From the NCBI RefSeq assembly GCF_040372805.1, contig NZ_BAABWJ010000006.1:62001-126000 (forward strand): DNA of 64,000 nucleotides. Direction: 5' to 3'. The notes beneath the pieces were generated by a model that saw only the letters and a list, made by a program, of their open reading frames with translations, searched no databases and had not been told where the DNA came from. A program made the position numbers and the translations under genes. This stretch comes from Pseudoteredinibacter isoporae_A. Lineage in GTDB: Bacteria; Pseudomonadota; Gammaproteobacteria; Pseudomonadales; Cellvibrionaceae. Below, one piece after another: positions 17,083 to 25,885 of this stretch (position 1 is its first letter; each line of letters opens with the position of its first letter).

Positions 17083-18810
17083 ATGCACTCTACACTCTTG
17101 CCCAGTGTTTTCCCCTGGAAAAAGGATTATCACAAACGTGATATACCTGCTGATGCCCTGGCCTCGGTTATTGTTACTATTCTCCTGATACCACAAAGCC
17201 TTGCCTATGCCATGCTGGCGGGGCTGCCAGCTCAAATGGGCTTGTATGCCAGCATATTGCCGTTATTGGCTTATGCAGTATTTGGCAGCAGCCGAGTTCT
17301 GGCGGTAGGCCCCGTCGCGATCATTTCACTGCTTACCGCCAGCACGATTAGCCAGTACACCGGGGAACAGGCCATTCAAGCTGCCATGTTATTGGCAGCG
17401 ATCTCAGGCGCTCTATTAGTACTGATGGGTTTGCTGCGATTAGGATGGTTCGCCAGTCTGCTATCCCATGCCGTGATGTCGGGTTTTATTTTTGGCTCGG
17501 CTCTATTGATCGCCTTGGGTCAGCTGAAACATTTTTTGGGGTTTCCACTCGCCGGTCATACACTACCCGATATGCTGAACAGCTTTGTGCACAATCACTC
17601 AGCCTTTAGTAGCCTTGCTCTCGTACTTGGTTTGGCTAGCCTGGGACTGCTGATTCTGAGCCGCCAATATGCTAGCGCTCTGCTTAAACGCTGTGGCGTC
17701 AGTGAACACAATGCCGAACTGTTCGGCAAAGCCGGGCCGATCGTCGTGATTGTTATCGCGATTTTGTTGGTGAAATTCCTGGGCCTTGATCAACAGGGCT
17801 TATCCATTGTGGCGAGTATTCCAGCCGGTCTCCCTGATCTTCAGCTTCCCGAGTTCAACGGGCCGTTGGCTCGGGATCTTTTTCCCGCAGCGTTAATGAT
17901 CAGTTTGATTGGTTTTGTTGAATCCGTGTCCGTTGCACAATCGCTCGCCGCCAAACGCCGCCAACGTATTGAGCCCGATCAGGAACTGCTCGGGCTCGGC
18001 GCCGCCAATATGGCTGCGGCTTGCTCAGGAGCTTACCCCGTGACCGGCGGCTTTGCTCGTTCTGTGGTGAGTTTTGACGCGGGCGCCCTCAGCCCGATGG
18101 CCGGTGTGTTCACCGCTATTGGCATTGCCATGACCTGTCTTTTCTTAACGCCGTTATTTTATTATCTGCCCCATGCCACCCTGGCAGCGACGATTATCGT
18201 TGCCGTCAGCTCTTTACTGGACTGGCATTCGATTCGGGATACCTGGCGCGTCAGCAAAGTTGATTTTATCGCCTTGATTACGACCCTCTCTCTGGTATTA
18301 CTGCAAGGCGTGGAAACGGGTATTTTTGCGGGCGTCGCCATTTCCCTTGCGCTCCATCTTTGGAAAACCTCACGCCCACATATTGCCGAGGTAGGTCTGA
18401 TGCCCGGCACCCAGCATTTTCGAAATAAAGACCGTCATTCAGTTATTTGTAGCGGTGCGGTACTGTCGGCGCGGGTGGACGAGAGTTTGTATTTTGCGAA
18501 TATTCGCTACCTGGAAGATAAGCTCTACGCGGAAGCCATCAGCCGAGAAGGCGTCGAACATGTCGTGCTCATGTGCTCTGCTATTAACAGCATTGATTAC
18601 TCTGCCCTGGAAGGTCTGGAATCCCTCAACCAACGCTTGCACCACGCTGGCATCCGCTTTCATTTATCGGAAGTTAAAGGTCCGGTGATGGATCAGTTAC
18701 AAAAATCCCGTTTTTTGCAGAGCCTCAGCGGCCAAGTGTTCCTAAGCCAGTACCAGGCCTTTAACCAACTCTGCAACGAACTTGATGCAACACTGACACC
18801 AAGAATCTAG
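17083..18810 (+). CDS. SulP-family anion permease with C-terminal STAS domain
   Basis: A 575-residue inner-membrane protein. Residues about 20-430 carry the 10-14 transmembrane SulP core. The N-terminal signature includes LIPQSLAYAMLAGLPAQMGLY, and GGFARSVVSFDAGALSPMAG lies in the second half. Residues about 465-565 form a cytoplasmic STAS domain with the family INSIDYSALEGL turn. SulP proteins move sulfate, bicarbonate or other anions. The upstream persulfide-dioxygenase-like gene, 40 bases away, makes sulfate, sulfite or a related sulfur anion the more attractive substrate, but that is inference. GAGAAAGG precedes the ATG very closely. Confidence 0.88.
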   Translation: MHSTLLPSVFPWKKDYHKRDIPADALASVIVTILLIPQSLAYAMLAGLPAQMGLYASILPLLAYAVFGSSRVLAVGPVAIISLLTASTISQYTGEQAIQAAMLLAAISGALLVLMGLLRLGWFASLLSHAVMSGFIFGSALLIALGQLKHFLGFPLAGHTLPDMLNSFVHNHSAFSSLALVLGLASLGLLILSRQYASALLKRCGVSEHNAELFGKAGPIVVIVIAILLVKFLGLDQQGLSIVASIPAGLPDLQLPEFNGPLARDLFPAALMISLIGFVESVSVAQSLAAKRRQRIEPDQELLGLGAANMAAACSGAYPVTGGFARSVVSFDAGALSPMAGVFTAIGIAMTCLFLTPLFYYLPHATLAATIIVAVSSLLDWHSIRDTWRVSKVDFIALITTLSLVLLQGVETGIFAGVAISLALHLWKTSRPHIAEVGLMPGTQHFRNKDRHSVICSGAVLSARVDESLYFANIRYLEDKLYAEAISREGVEHVVLMCSAINSIDYSALEGLESLNQRLHHAGIRFHLSEVKGPVMDQLQKSRFLQSLSGQVFLSQYQAFNQLCNELDATLTPRI

Positions 18811-18896
18811 AACCCCCTGTGAGCGCAGGCAAGGTAACACGGAACTAATCCAAATCAGCACTGCCCAAACACTATCCTTAAACGCTTCGCTAACTT

Positions 18897-19673
18897 TTGA
18901 ATCCAGTGCAATTGGAACAGAGTACTTACCTATCAACGGACGAATGCCCACTGGCGCCGGAAACTAAACCGTTCTTGCCGGCACTTTTTTTGGCACACAA
19001 TCCCGACATTGGCTTTCCTGCCCCACAAGACAAACTGATCTCAGGCTGGGATGGCCCGGCACTGTTTACTACCCTCGCCGCGTTTGGGATTTTTATCAGC
19101 CTGGCGTTTCTGAGCCAACCGGAATTCGATACACCAAACTCTCACACAACATTAAGTGTCAGTCTAAACACACCCCAAGCCGTCAGTGAACCGCCTGTTC
19201 GCAAACCCGAAGCGGAAACGGCAAAGGTCGAAGCGGCAATCACACCGCAGAGCACAAACGCCCCAGCGCCTCAGGCTGACCACCCACAACCCTCACAGAA
19301 AACAGAGGCTACAGACCAGCCTCCTCCCTCGCCCGCAATTGATTACTCTCTGATTCAATCCATCATTAATGACGATTCTGGCAGCGAAAGTCCGCTAGGA
19401 ACGGAAACTGAACAAAACACCGGGCCACATAACACCGTTTTCGACAACAAGTTCCGTCAGTACCTACACAGCGAGGAACTGAAAGAATTCAATCGCCGTC
19501 GTGAGTCGGTTGATATTGGCAACTACAACGATGGTACTGCTGAGCATTTCAGTGATGGTAATGGCCACTGTTTTAAGGTTATTGATAATGCCGGAGAAAC
19601 CATGTGGGTCAGGAAAAACTGTTTAAAGAAGCAAAAGCGTGAACTTGAATTTGGACGGCTCAAGCTCAATTAA
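18897..19673 (+). CDS. Proline-rich single-TM protein of unknown function (TonB-like layout)
   Basis: Up to 258 residues. No ATG exists near the 5' end and a stop lies at 18891, so translation must begin at TTG 18897, GTG 18906 or TTG 18912; none has a clear ribosome-binding site. About 50 N-terminal cytoplasmic residues precede one membrane segment near 54-74 (ALFTTLAAFGIFISLAFL). A proline/alanine/glutamate-rich linker (about 80-165) and a folded C-terminal part (about 180-258) with two cysteines follow. The architecture resembles TonB or other periplasm-spanning proteins, but the C-terminal domain is not a recognisable TonB domain. It follows sulP by 86 bases on the same strand. Confidence 0.65.
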   Translation: MNPVQLEQSTYLSTDECPLAPETKPFLPALFLAHNPDIGFPAPQDKLISGWDGPALFTTLAAFGIFISLAFLSQPEFDTPNSHTTLSVSLNTPQAVSEPPVRKPEAETAKVEAAITPQSTNAPAPQADHPQPSQKTEATDQPPPSPAIDYSLIQSIINDDSGSESPLGTETEQNTGPHNTVFDNKFRQYLHSEELKEFNRRRESVDIGNYNDGTAEHFSDGNGHCFKVIDNAGETMWVRKNCLKKQKRELEFGRLKLN

Positions 19674-19764
19674 ATGATGTGAGGTCAGGTATTCTGAATA
19701 GCAGGTTTCCCCTCAAGAGAGCCATGGATAACCCTATTGTTTTTTGAACGTCCAGGGTATGGGC

Positions 19765-19788
19765 GGCCGATGAAGAGTTTCATCGGCC
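19765..19788. terminator. Hairpin between the converging TonB-like gene and amt
   Basis: GGCCGATGAA pairs perfectly with TTCATCGGCC around a GAGT loop, giving a 10-base-pair stem between the two converging genes. There is no T-run right after it on either strand, so it is a likely but not textbook terminator. Confidence 0.5.
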
Positions 19789-19865
19789 CGCTTATGTGTC
19801 TCTAGAAAGTAATGGCCACCTTCACCTTGACACGAATGTCGGCGACCCGCATTACCACTTCCATA

Positions 19866-21155
19866 CTAAAACTTATAACCAACCTCTTCATGCAAGACGA
19901 TATCCAGGCCTTCCACTTCCTCATCATCGCTCACACGAATACCATCAGTCATTAAGCCAACGAGCTTTAACAACACAAAGGTCACAATCCCGGTATACAC
20001 AAACGTTGCAGCTACACCCACGAATTGAACCCAAACCTGCCCGGCCATGGTCTCAATGCCATCGGCAAAACCCCAGCCGGAAAAGACCCCTAGATCTTGG
20101 GACGCGAACACACCGGCCATTAAGGTTCCTATAATGCCACCCACACCGTGCACCGGGAAAACATCCAAGGAGTCATCGATCAGCAACTTACGTTTAATCC
20201 ATTGCGTTGCATAGAAACACACAACGCCGGCAACCAAACCAATAACTAACGCACCGCCCGGGCCAACAAAACCCGAAGCCGGTGTAATCGTACCTAAACC
20301 GGCAACCATACCCGTTACAATACCCAACACACTCGGTTTGCCATGGCGAAGCCACTCAATGGTCATCCAGGCCAAGGAACCGGCGGCAGCAGAGATATGC
20401 GTCACCAACATGGCCATCGCTGCATCACCATTGGCGGCCAACGCGGAGCCGCCGTTAAAACCAAACCAACCTACCCATAACATACCGGCACCGGTTACCG
20501 TCATTGTCAGATTATGCGGAGGCATCGGCGTGCGCGGATAGCCACGACGATTGCCAATCACCATCGCGGCAACCAATGCACCTACGCCAGCAGTAACGTG
20601 CACAACCGTCCCCCCGGCGAAATCAAGTAAGCCCATTTCCTGCAGCCATCCACCGCCCCAAACCCAGTGGCAAACCGGAGCGTACACAAAGATTAACCAA
20701 GCCGCACTGAACAGTAACATCGAAGAGAATTTCATACGTTCGGCGAACGCACCCACAATCAACGCAGGAGTAATAATCGCAAAGGTCATTTGGAAAATGA
20801 AAAATAACGGTTCGGGAATATCGCCGCTCAGGGTTCCTGCATCAATGCCATACAAAAACGCTTTGCTGAAATCACCGATCCAGCTGTTGCCTTCAGCGAA
20901 GGCCAGACTGTAGCCGAAGACCAACCATAAAATAGACGCTACACAAGCGATGGCAAAACATTGCATCAATACCGACAGTACATTTTTACTGCGTACCAGA
21001 CCGGCATAAAAAAGAGAAAGCCCTGGCAGGGTCATGAATAAGACAAGGGCGGTGGCGGTTAGAATCCAAGCAGTATTGGCGCCGTTCAGGGCATCGGCAT
21101 ATACCGTGTTGGGTAGCGCTCCCCCGAGCAAGACCAATGATAATAATCGTTTCAT
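19866..21155 (-). CDS. amt: Ammonium transporter Amt
   Basis: A 429-residue inner-membrane channel with 11 transmembrane segments after a cleavable-looking N-terminus (MKRLLSLVLLGGALPNTVYA). Family hallmarks include GLSLFYAGLVRSKNVLSVLMQ, the TPALIVGAFAERMKFS region, WVGWFGFNGGSALAAN and HGVGGIIGTL. The ATG at 21155 is preferred over 21164 because AAGAG is 8 bases upstream. Upstream DNA shows a sigma-54 promoter and an NtrC site, so expression should rise under nitrogen limitation. The usual glnK partner gene is not adjacent. Confidence 0.93.
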   Translation of the reverse strand: MKRLLSLVLLGGALPNTVYADALNGANTAWILTATALVLFMTLPGLSLFYAGLVRSKNVLSVLMQCFAIACVASILWLVFGYSLAFAEGNSWIGDFSKAFLYGIDAGTLSGDIPEPLFFIFQMTFAIITPALIVGAFAERMKFSSMLLFSAAWLIFVYAPVCHWVWGGGWLQEMGLLDFAGGTVVHVTAGVGALVAAMVIGNRRGYPRTPMPPHNLTMTVTGAGMLWVGWFGFNGGSALAANGDAAMAMLVTHISAAAGSLAWMTIEWLRHGKPSVLGIVTGMVAGLGTITPASGFVGPGGALVIGLVAGVVCFYATQWIKRKLLIDDSLDVFPVHGVGGIIGTLMAGVFASQDLGVFSGWGFADGIETMAGQVWVQFVGVAATFVYTGIVTFVLLKLVGLMTDGIRVSDDEEVEGLDIVLHEEVGYKF

Positions 21156-21219
21156 AGAGCACATCTCTTTTTTGCTATGGTTTTTATATGGCCTCGCACA
21201 GCCAAATCAGAGGTGGTAT

Positions 21220-21235
21220 AGCAGTAATCGTGCCT
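21220..21235 (-). promoter_or_regulatory. Sigma-54 promoter of amt
   Basis: Read on the minus strand the element is AGGCACG-ATTA-CTGCT, against the consensus TGGCACG-N4-TTGCW. The invariant GG and GC are correctly spaced. The predicted start near 21209 leaves a leader of about 55 bases. Confidence 0.75.
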
Positions 21236-21286
21236 AAAACGAAAAAAGCCGGGCGTGCCTTGGAAACAGGCATACATTCAAAGGCT

Positions 21287-21303
21287 TGCACCAGGGCGGT
21301 GAT
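21287..21303. promoter_or_regulatory. NtrC-type enhancer site upstream of amt
   Basis: TGCACCA-GGG-CGGTGAT matches the 17-base NtrC dyad TGCACCA-N3-TGGTGCA in 11 of 14 specified positions. It is centred about 86 bases upstream of the predicted sigma-54 start. A further half-site TGCACTA lies at 21321-21327, as expected for paired NtrC dimers. Confidence 0.65.
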
Positions 21304-21412
21304 TTTAGGGAGGGCAAAACTGCACTAGAACAAGGCAGATATAGTGAGGGAATACTGGCAATGCACCATTATGACGCATTGCCAAAGAGAAGCTCAGAAA
21401 GAGGCCTTGAGC

Positions 21413-22627
21413 CTATCGCCCCAGCTGCTCAGACAGGCGGAAACGGTAGTCAAAGGTGACATCCTCATCATTGATCATCAAGGCAAAGGCACGCCAGTGC
21501 CCCTTAGGGTCACGATAAAAGCCGGCCAAACTGCTGATTCTCAACATCGTGCCCGTTTTTGCACGAATATGATCACGAGCGCTCGGTAGCAACCAACGCC
21601 AAGGACGCATTTGTTCAGCCACTGACAACAACTGCTTAGTGTTCAAACGGTTTTTGCGAGAGAGACCGGCGCCATCGAAAATTGCGAACTCTTTCCAAGC
21701 CAGCTTGTCACGAAATCGTCGGCTGGCATAATCAATAGCCGCTTGCTCGCTCACCACTCCGCCATTGGCTTCAGCACCCAATAAAAGAAACAATTGATTC
21801 GCTGTGTAATTGTTCGAATACTCCAGCATTTGCTCGACGACGCGAGCCATGGTTTTGGAATTTTTATGAGTGTAGACTTTTTCAGCGCCTGCTGGCAAAA
21901 CGGAGATTTCAATGGGCAACTGCTTGCCAAAAACAATTTGGCTAAACACTTCAGCGAAATACTGAGCGGCTTTATCACGACCACCCGGTAAGCTCATGCG
22001 ATAGCTGCCCTTCACCCACCGACCAAGTTTTTTGGCCATTGGCGTCATAGGGGTTTGGGCCTCACCAGAATACAAACCCCGACGGTCGCGTTTTAAATAA
22101 ACGGTATTGTAATTAACACCGATTGCTGAATTGGCCGCATCATAAGGGTTGTTTGATTTGCCTCGACCATCCAGATTGATATCGGGAAAATAACTGTGAT
22201 CGACGGCGAGCTTTTTAATACCGCTTAAATCCAGTTTCTTATCTAAAGCCAAGGCCACCAGTTCCAATTCTTCTGACGTTAGATTTGGATCGCCTAAACC
22301 TCGCACCCACAGTGTATCGCCTGAACGATAAAACTCTGTGCTTAAACGATGGTCTTCCCCCCAGCGATCCAGTGCCAAATAAGCGGTCAGGAGTTTCATT
22401 GTGGATGCTGGAATCAGTAATTTTTCGCTGCGAATATCAACAGCGTCTGGCCCGGCAGCGGTCAGCAAACTCGCTTCGGGCATAGCCTTAACTTCGTTCA
22501 GGTAGTCTGCCAGAGGCTTGGCCTGACTGCTGGCAGCAAAGCCCACCGTCAAAGCGGTTGTTAGTACAACGTTGACAGCAACTCTGGAGCGAGGGCTCTT
22601 AAATTTGGAAATAAAACGTTTGATCAT
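21413..22627 (-). CDS. dacB: D-alanyl-D-alanine carboxypeptidase/endopeptidase, PBP4 (DacB) type
   Basis: A 404-residue periplasmic serine peptidase of family S13. The N-terminal signal spans about residues 1-36 (positive MIKRFISKFKSPRSR, then VVLTTALTVGF, cleavage near SQA). Active-site motifs are STMK (Ser75, Lys78), YSNNYTAN for SxN, and AKTGTM for KTG. PBP4 enzymes trim or cleave peptidoglycan cross-links. At 404 residues it is shorter than E. coli PBP4 (477), so the insertion domain between the first and second motifs appears reduced. It is monocistronic, between amt and tgpA on the same strand. Confidence 0.88.
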   Translation of the reverse strand: MIKRFISKFKSPRSRVAVNVVLTTALTVGFAASSQAKPLADYLNEVKAMPEASLLTAAGPDAVDIRSEKLLIPASTMKLLTAYLALDRWGEDHRLSTEFYRSGDTLWVRGLGDPNLTSEELELVALALDKKLDLSGIKKLAVDHSYFPDINLDGRGKSNNPYDAANSAIGVNYNTVYLKRDRRGLYSGEAQTPMTPMAKKLGRWVKGSYRMSLPGGRDKAAQYFAEVFSQIVFGKQLPIEISVLPAGAEKVYTHKNSKTMARVVEQMLEYSNNYTANQLFLLLGAEANGGVVSEQAAIDYASRRFRDKLAWKEFAIFDGAGLSRKNRLNTKQLLSVAEQMRPWRWLLPSARDHIRAKTGTMLRISSLAGFYRDPKGHWRAFALMINDEDVTFDYRFRLSEQLGR

Positions 22628-22772
22628 TATTTAGTCTTTCTTATTACGGCGTTTGAAGCGACAAAGCATGGGATTCTGCCACTGATCAGGGATCATTGAA
22701 AGCGAGAGAATCCGGGCGATAGATGCCCCGGTCCATTCCCGCGCTGAAAAACCGGGGCTTAGGCTTAGAGGA

Positions 22773-24818
22773 CTAAAGGCGAAGAGAGTTTCGCAGGCGT
22801 CGAAGCTGTTGAATAATGGCTTCTTGCTGCTCGGTATTCGGGGGCAAATACAACAGCTTGTAGGCCAACTGTGTATAGCGCCCCAATATGCCGGCGAGTT
22901 CCGGTTTCTCAGAACCTATTCGCTCAGCAAACTGCTGCGCCGTTTCCGCAGGATTCCGCTGCCAACCCGATCGCTGAAGCTTCTGTTCCAACAATAACCA
23001 GGGAAGCAGCTCAGGGGGCGGCGGTAACGGCCGCGCTCGCCACCACAACCACAAGCCCAATATTGCCAGCATCAACGTCGCCGAAGCCATCAATGCCGCC
23101 ACAATGCGCCAATGCTCATCGCCACCCAGAACTTTTTGAAAAAAGATCAGCTGCTGCTCCTGATCGTAACTTAACACCCAGCTCTGCCAGCTGTAGTTCA
23201 AAGCATCCAAGCGCATTTGCACCTGCGCCAGCCAGGGGGCTTGGCGTAACTCGGCAAAACCATTCGTTTCACTGGCAGCACTGGCCTGCTCAATGTACTC
23301 CCGAAAACCCAACTCGATCCGCTCGGGTGCCACGGCGTTGGTCGGGTCTACGCGCTGCCACCCGACGCTCGGCAACCAGACTTCCGCCCAAGCATGGGCA
23401 TCGGCCTGAGTGACGAGCAGATATTGCTCATCGTCATTCCACTGCCCTCCCTGATACCCTAACACCACACGCGCGGGAATATCCGCCGCGCGCATCATCA
23501 CTACAAACGCGCTGGAGAAATGCTCGCAATAACCACGCTGACGATTAAACAGAAAATCATCGACCGGGTTTTCGGCCGCGAGAGCGGTGTCTTGAAGGCT
23601 GTAGGTAAACTCCCCCTGGAACCAACGTAGCGCCTGAGCAATGATCTGTCGATCACTTTTACCTTCTTGGCGCCACGATGCCACCAACTGCGCAGTGCGT
23701 GGATTCACATCCTGTGGAAGCTGTGTGTTAATAAAACGCTGGCCGCGAGTCAGGGAATCGATTTCTCGAGAAAACTGGGGGTAGGAACGCACCCGATACA
23801 ACAAACGCTGAGCCACAGGGCTCTCACGCAAATGCAAGAAATCATCCGTTGCAATAACATTATTGAGCCCCACTTCCGCCGTAGCCATACTGAATAACCA
23901 AGGTTGAAAACTGGGTTCCATCATGACTTCATAGTCAAAAAACAGCACATCCGCCTGCCGACGGTATCCTGTGAAGTCGACCTTCCACTGCGGCGGCTGT
24001 TTCCGTTCCTGCTGACGCAAATGATGGTAACGTAAACGCGCGTTGCGATTCTGAAAAGGCATTTCCCAGCGACGACCATCGAAGGCGCTTAAACTGAGCC
24101 CCCGCCAATATAACTCCCGTTGAGCGGGTGGCTTTTTATCCGCAAAATCAACCCGGAACGCCGGCGAATAATCCTTGTTTAACTGGCTGATGTTGCCTGG
24201 TGCCATGGAATCACTGAAGCCAGTTTTGCCACTGCCACTCGACATGGGTACCGTCCAGAGGGAGCCAATGCGCGGCATAATAAAAAACAACAGTACGGCC
24301 AGGGGCACAGCCTGCACAATAATCAGTGAGGACTTTTTCAGGCTTTGCCAAAGTGATTTGGATTCAGTTGCGGTATGCAGCGCCATAAAGGCGGTGAGCA
24401 ATAAAGTAAATGAACATACCGCGTATAGAAACGCCAGGATACTGGTCGAAAATAACAGCTGAGTAGAGCCGACAAAAAAGCCCAACAACAAAAGCAACAG
24501 CACGTCCCGTTGCGATTGCAGCTCCAAGAGTTTCAACAAAAACGCCAGTAGCAACAAAGCCACCAAAGGCTCCAGTGCAAACAATTTGCCAAAGCTTAAG
24601 ATCAGTGCGGCCACCATGGCCAGCGCCAAAGGAATTTTTACAATCGATTTGGGTGCGTCATAAACTCCACGAACAATCTGTACACGCCAGGCAACACAGA
24701 CAGTCCACACGAGTATTAACCAACTCGGCAAGTGTTGCAGTAAAGGAAGTATCACCGCCGCCTGCGCGATCAGCAACCACCAGAGTGCTTTGCGGGGAAT
24801 TTGATAAACTAAGCTCAC
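22773..24818 (-). CDS. tgpA: TgpA-type transmembrane transglutaminase-like protein
   Basis: A 681-residue protein. Residues about 1-190 hold six or seven membrane segments (TgpA N-terminal/DUF3488 type). The periplasmic part carries a transglutaminase-like core whose triad is visible as the cysteine of RQRGYCEHFSSAF, the histidine of DAHAWAEVW and the aspartate of RVDPT. A further membrane segment near 570 is followed by a cytoplasmic DUF4129-like tail. In Pseudomonas, TgpA is an essential inner-membrane protein with a periplasmic transglutaminase-fold domain of unclear substrate. Its GTG start overlaps the upstream stop as GTGA, so it is coupled to the DUF58 gene. Confidence 0.9.
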   Translation of the reverse strand: MSLVYQIPRKALWWLLIAQAAVILPLLQHLPSWLILVWTVCVAWRVQIVRGVYDAPKSIVKIPLALAMVAALILSFGKLFALEPLVALLLLAFLLKLLELQSQRDVLLLLLLGFFVGSTQLLFSTSILAFLYAVCSFTLLLTAFMALHTATESKSLWQSLKKSSLIIVQAVPLAVLLFFIMPRIGSLWTVPMSSGSGKTGFSDSMAPGNISQLNKDYSPAFRVDFADKKPPAQRELYWRGLSLSAFDGRRWEMPFQNRNARLRYHHLRQQERKQPPQWKVDFTGYRRQADVLFFDYEVMMEPSFQPWLFSMATAEVGLNNVIATDDFLHLRESPVAQRLLYRVRSYPQFSREIDSLTRGQRFINTQLPQDVNPRTAQLVASWRQEGKSDRQIIAQALRWFQGEFTYSLQDTALAAENPVDDFLFNRQRGYCEHFSSAFVVMMRAADIPARVVLGYQGGQWNDDEQYLLVTQADAHAWAEVWLPSVGWQRVDPTNAVAPERIELGFREYIEQASAASETNGFAELRQAPWLAQVQMRLDALNYSWQSWVLSYDQEQQLIFFQKVLGGDEHWRIVAALMASATLMLAILGLWLWWRARPLPPPPELLPWLLLEQKLQRSGWQRNPAETAQQFAERIGSEKPELAGILGRYTQLAYKLLYLPPNTEQQEAIIQQLRRLRNSLRL

Positions 24819-25885
24819 ACCCCGCCCTCCAGATAATACCCCACGTCGATTGGAGCCAATTGCGCCGCTTCAAAACTGGCCAGGCAACGCAAACAATGTA
24901 AACGATGTTCAGGCCCGATATTCGGTGCTATTTCCATCCCCGGCAAACGCATGCCAAAAGGCTGCACACCCTCGGCCAAGTGCAACAACCAATCGCAGAG
25001 ACGTTGCAGGCGAGCTTCACGATCCATTCCTGGCAACGCATCCCAATCGATCCATAATTGCTCATCTGCATAGGCCTGAAAGTCTTTTACGAACAGGCCT
25101 TTACCCTGAGCATAATGTTTCCAGGAAATGTGTCGCAGGGATTCACCATCACGATAACTGTGAAAACCGCTGAAATCCTCTGCGCCTTCAAGCAACACGG
25201 GCTCGCTGTCACCGCTGCCTTCACTGCTTGCACTGGCCGGAAGCGGCCCGGCATCCACCGGTTTTGGATAAACCAGTGCTTCAGCATCAAAACGCAACCA
25301 CGTCCAACAACGCAGTAAACCCAAGGGATAGCGGCTTTCAACACATAACAACGGTGGTGAAACTGGTCCTCGCCGAGGGGCAGTAAAGCTCAGTGACAGC
25401 CGCAGGGGCTCCTGCTCTTCAATGTGCACAGCTTTTGGGAATTGCCCCGCCCAAAACAGGCGAACATCAGGGTAGTCACGCTTACCCTGACTGCTCAAAC
25501 GCAGATTCACTTGCAATTCATCGCCAACAAAGCCTTCCTGAATCTGCATCAGCTCCACTTTCAAGCCTGCGAGACTCGCATGGGTGTGCAGAATACAAGT
25601 GATTAAAATGCTACCCAGTAAAAAGGCCAAGGCGAGAATCAGGTTATTGTCGTAGTTCGTGCCCAACAGCCACATCAACAACATAACCAGTAACAGCGAA
25701 AAGCCAGAGCCGGTAGGAAAAATAAACAGATTATTGCGATCCAGAACAAACGCTGATTGGGCTCGGCGCCGCTTTAAGGCCCAGCGACGAATACGCCGGC
25801 GTACATTGGCGACCCACCCTTGCCCAATCTCGTTTTCACGAGCGCTTGATAACGGGCGTTTGTGTTTTTGCGCGGCCACAGCCAT
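24815..25885 (-). CDS. DUF58-domain membrane protein
   Basis: A 356-residue protein with a basic N-terminus, two adjacent membrane segments near residues 52-95, and a cytoplasmic or peripheral DUF58 region. The characteristic DUF58 core with SFTAPRRGPVSPP and HSYRDGESLRHISWKHYAQ lies near 175-275. DUF58 proteins resemble von Willebrand A-like folds and almost always accompany a MoxR ATPase. Here the start overlaps the moxR stop (TAATG) and its own stop overlaps the tgpA start, making the classic three-gene unit. The function is thought to be assembly or maturation of an envelope complex; the target is unknown. Confidence 0.88.
   Translation of the reverse strand: MAVAAQKHKRPLSSARENEIGQGWVANVRRRIRRWALKRRRAQSAFVLDRNNLFIFPTGSGFSLLLVMLLMWLLGTNYDNNLILALAFLLGSILITCILHTHASLAGLKVELMQIQEGFVGDELQVNLRLSSQGKRDYPDVRLFWAGQFPKAVHIEEQEPLRLSLSFTAPRRGPVSPPLLCVESRYPLGLLRCWTWLRFDAEALVYPKPVDAGPLPASASSEGSGDSEPVLLEGAEDFSGFHSYRDGESLRHISWKHYAQGKGLFVKDFQAYADEQLWIDWDALPGMDREARLQRLCDWLLHLAEGVQPFGMRLPGMEIAPNIGPEHRLHCLRCLASFEAAQLAPIDVGYYLEGGV

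Noticed and set aside
22650..22772. GC-rich CCCCGG/CCGGGG stem after tgpA as a terminator
   Set aside because: The loop is about 20 bases and there is no T-run, so it was not listed as a feature.
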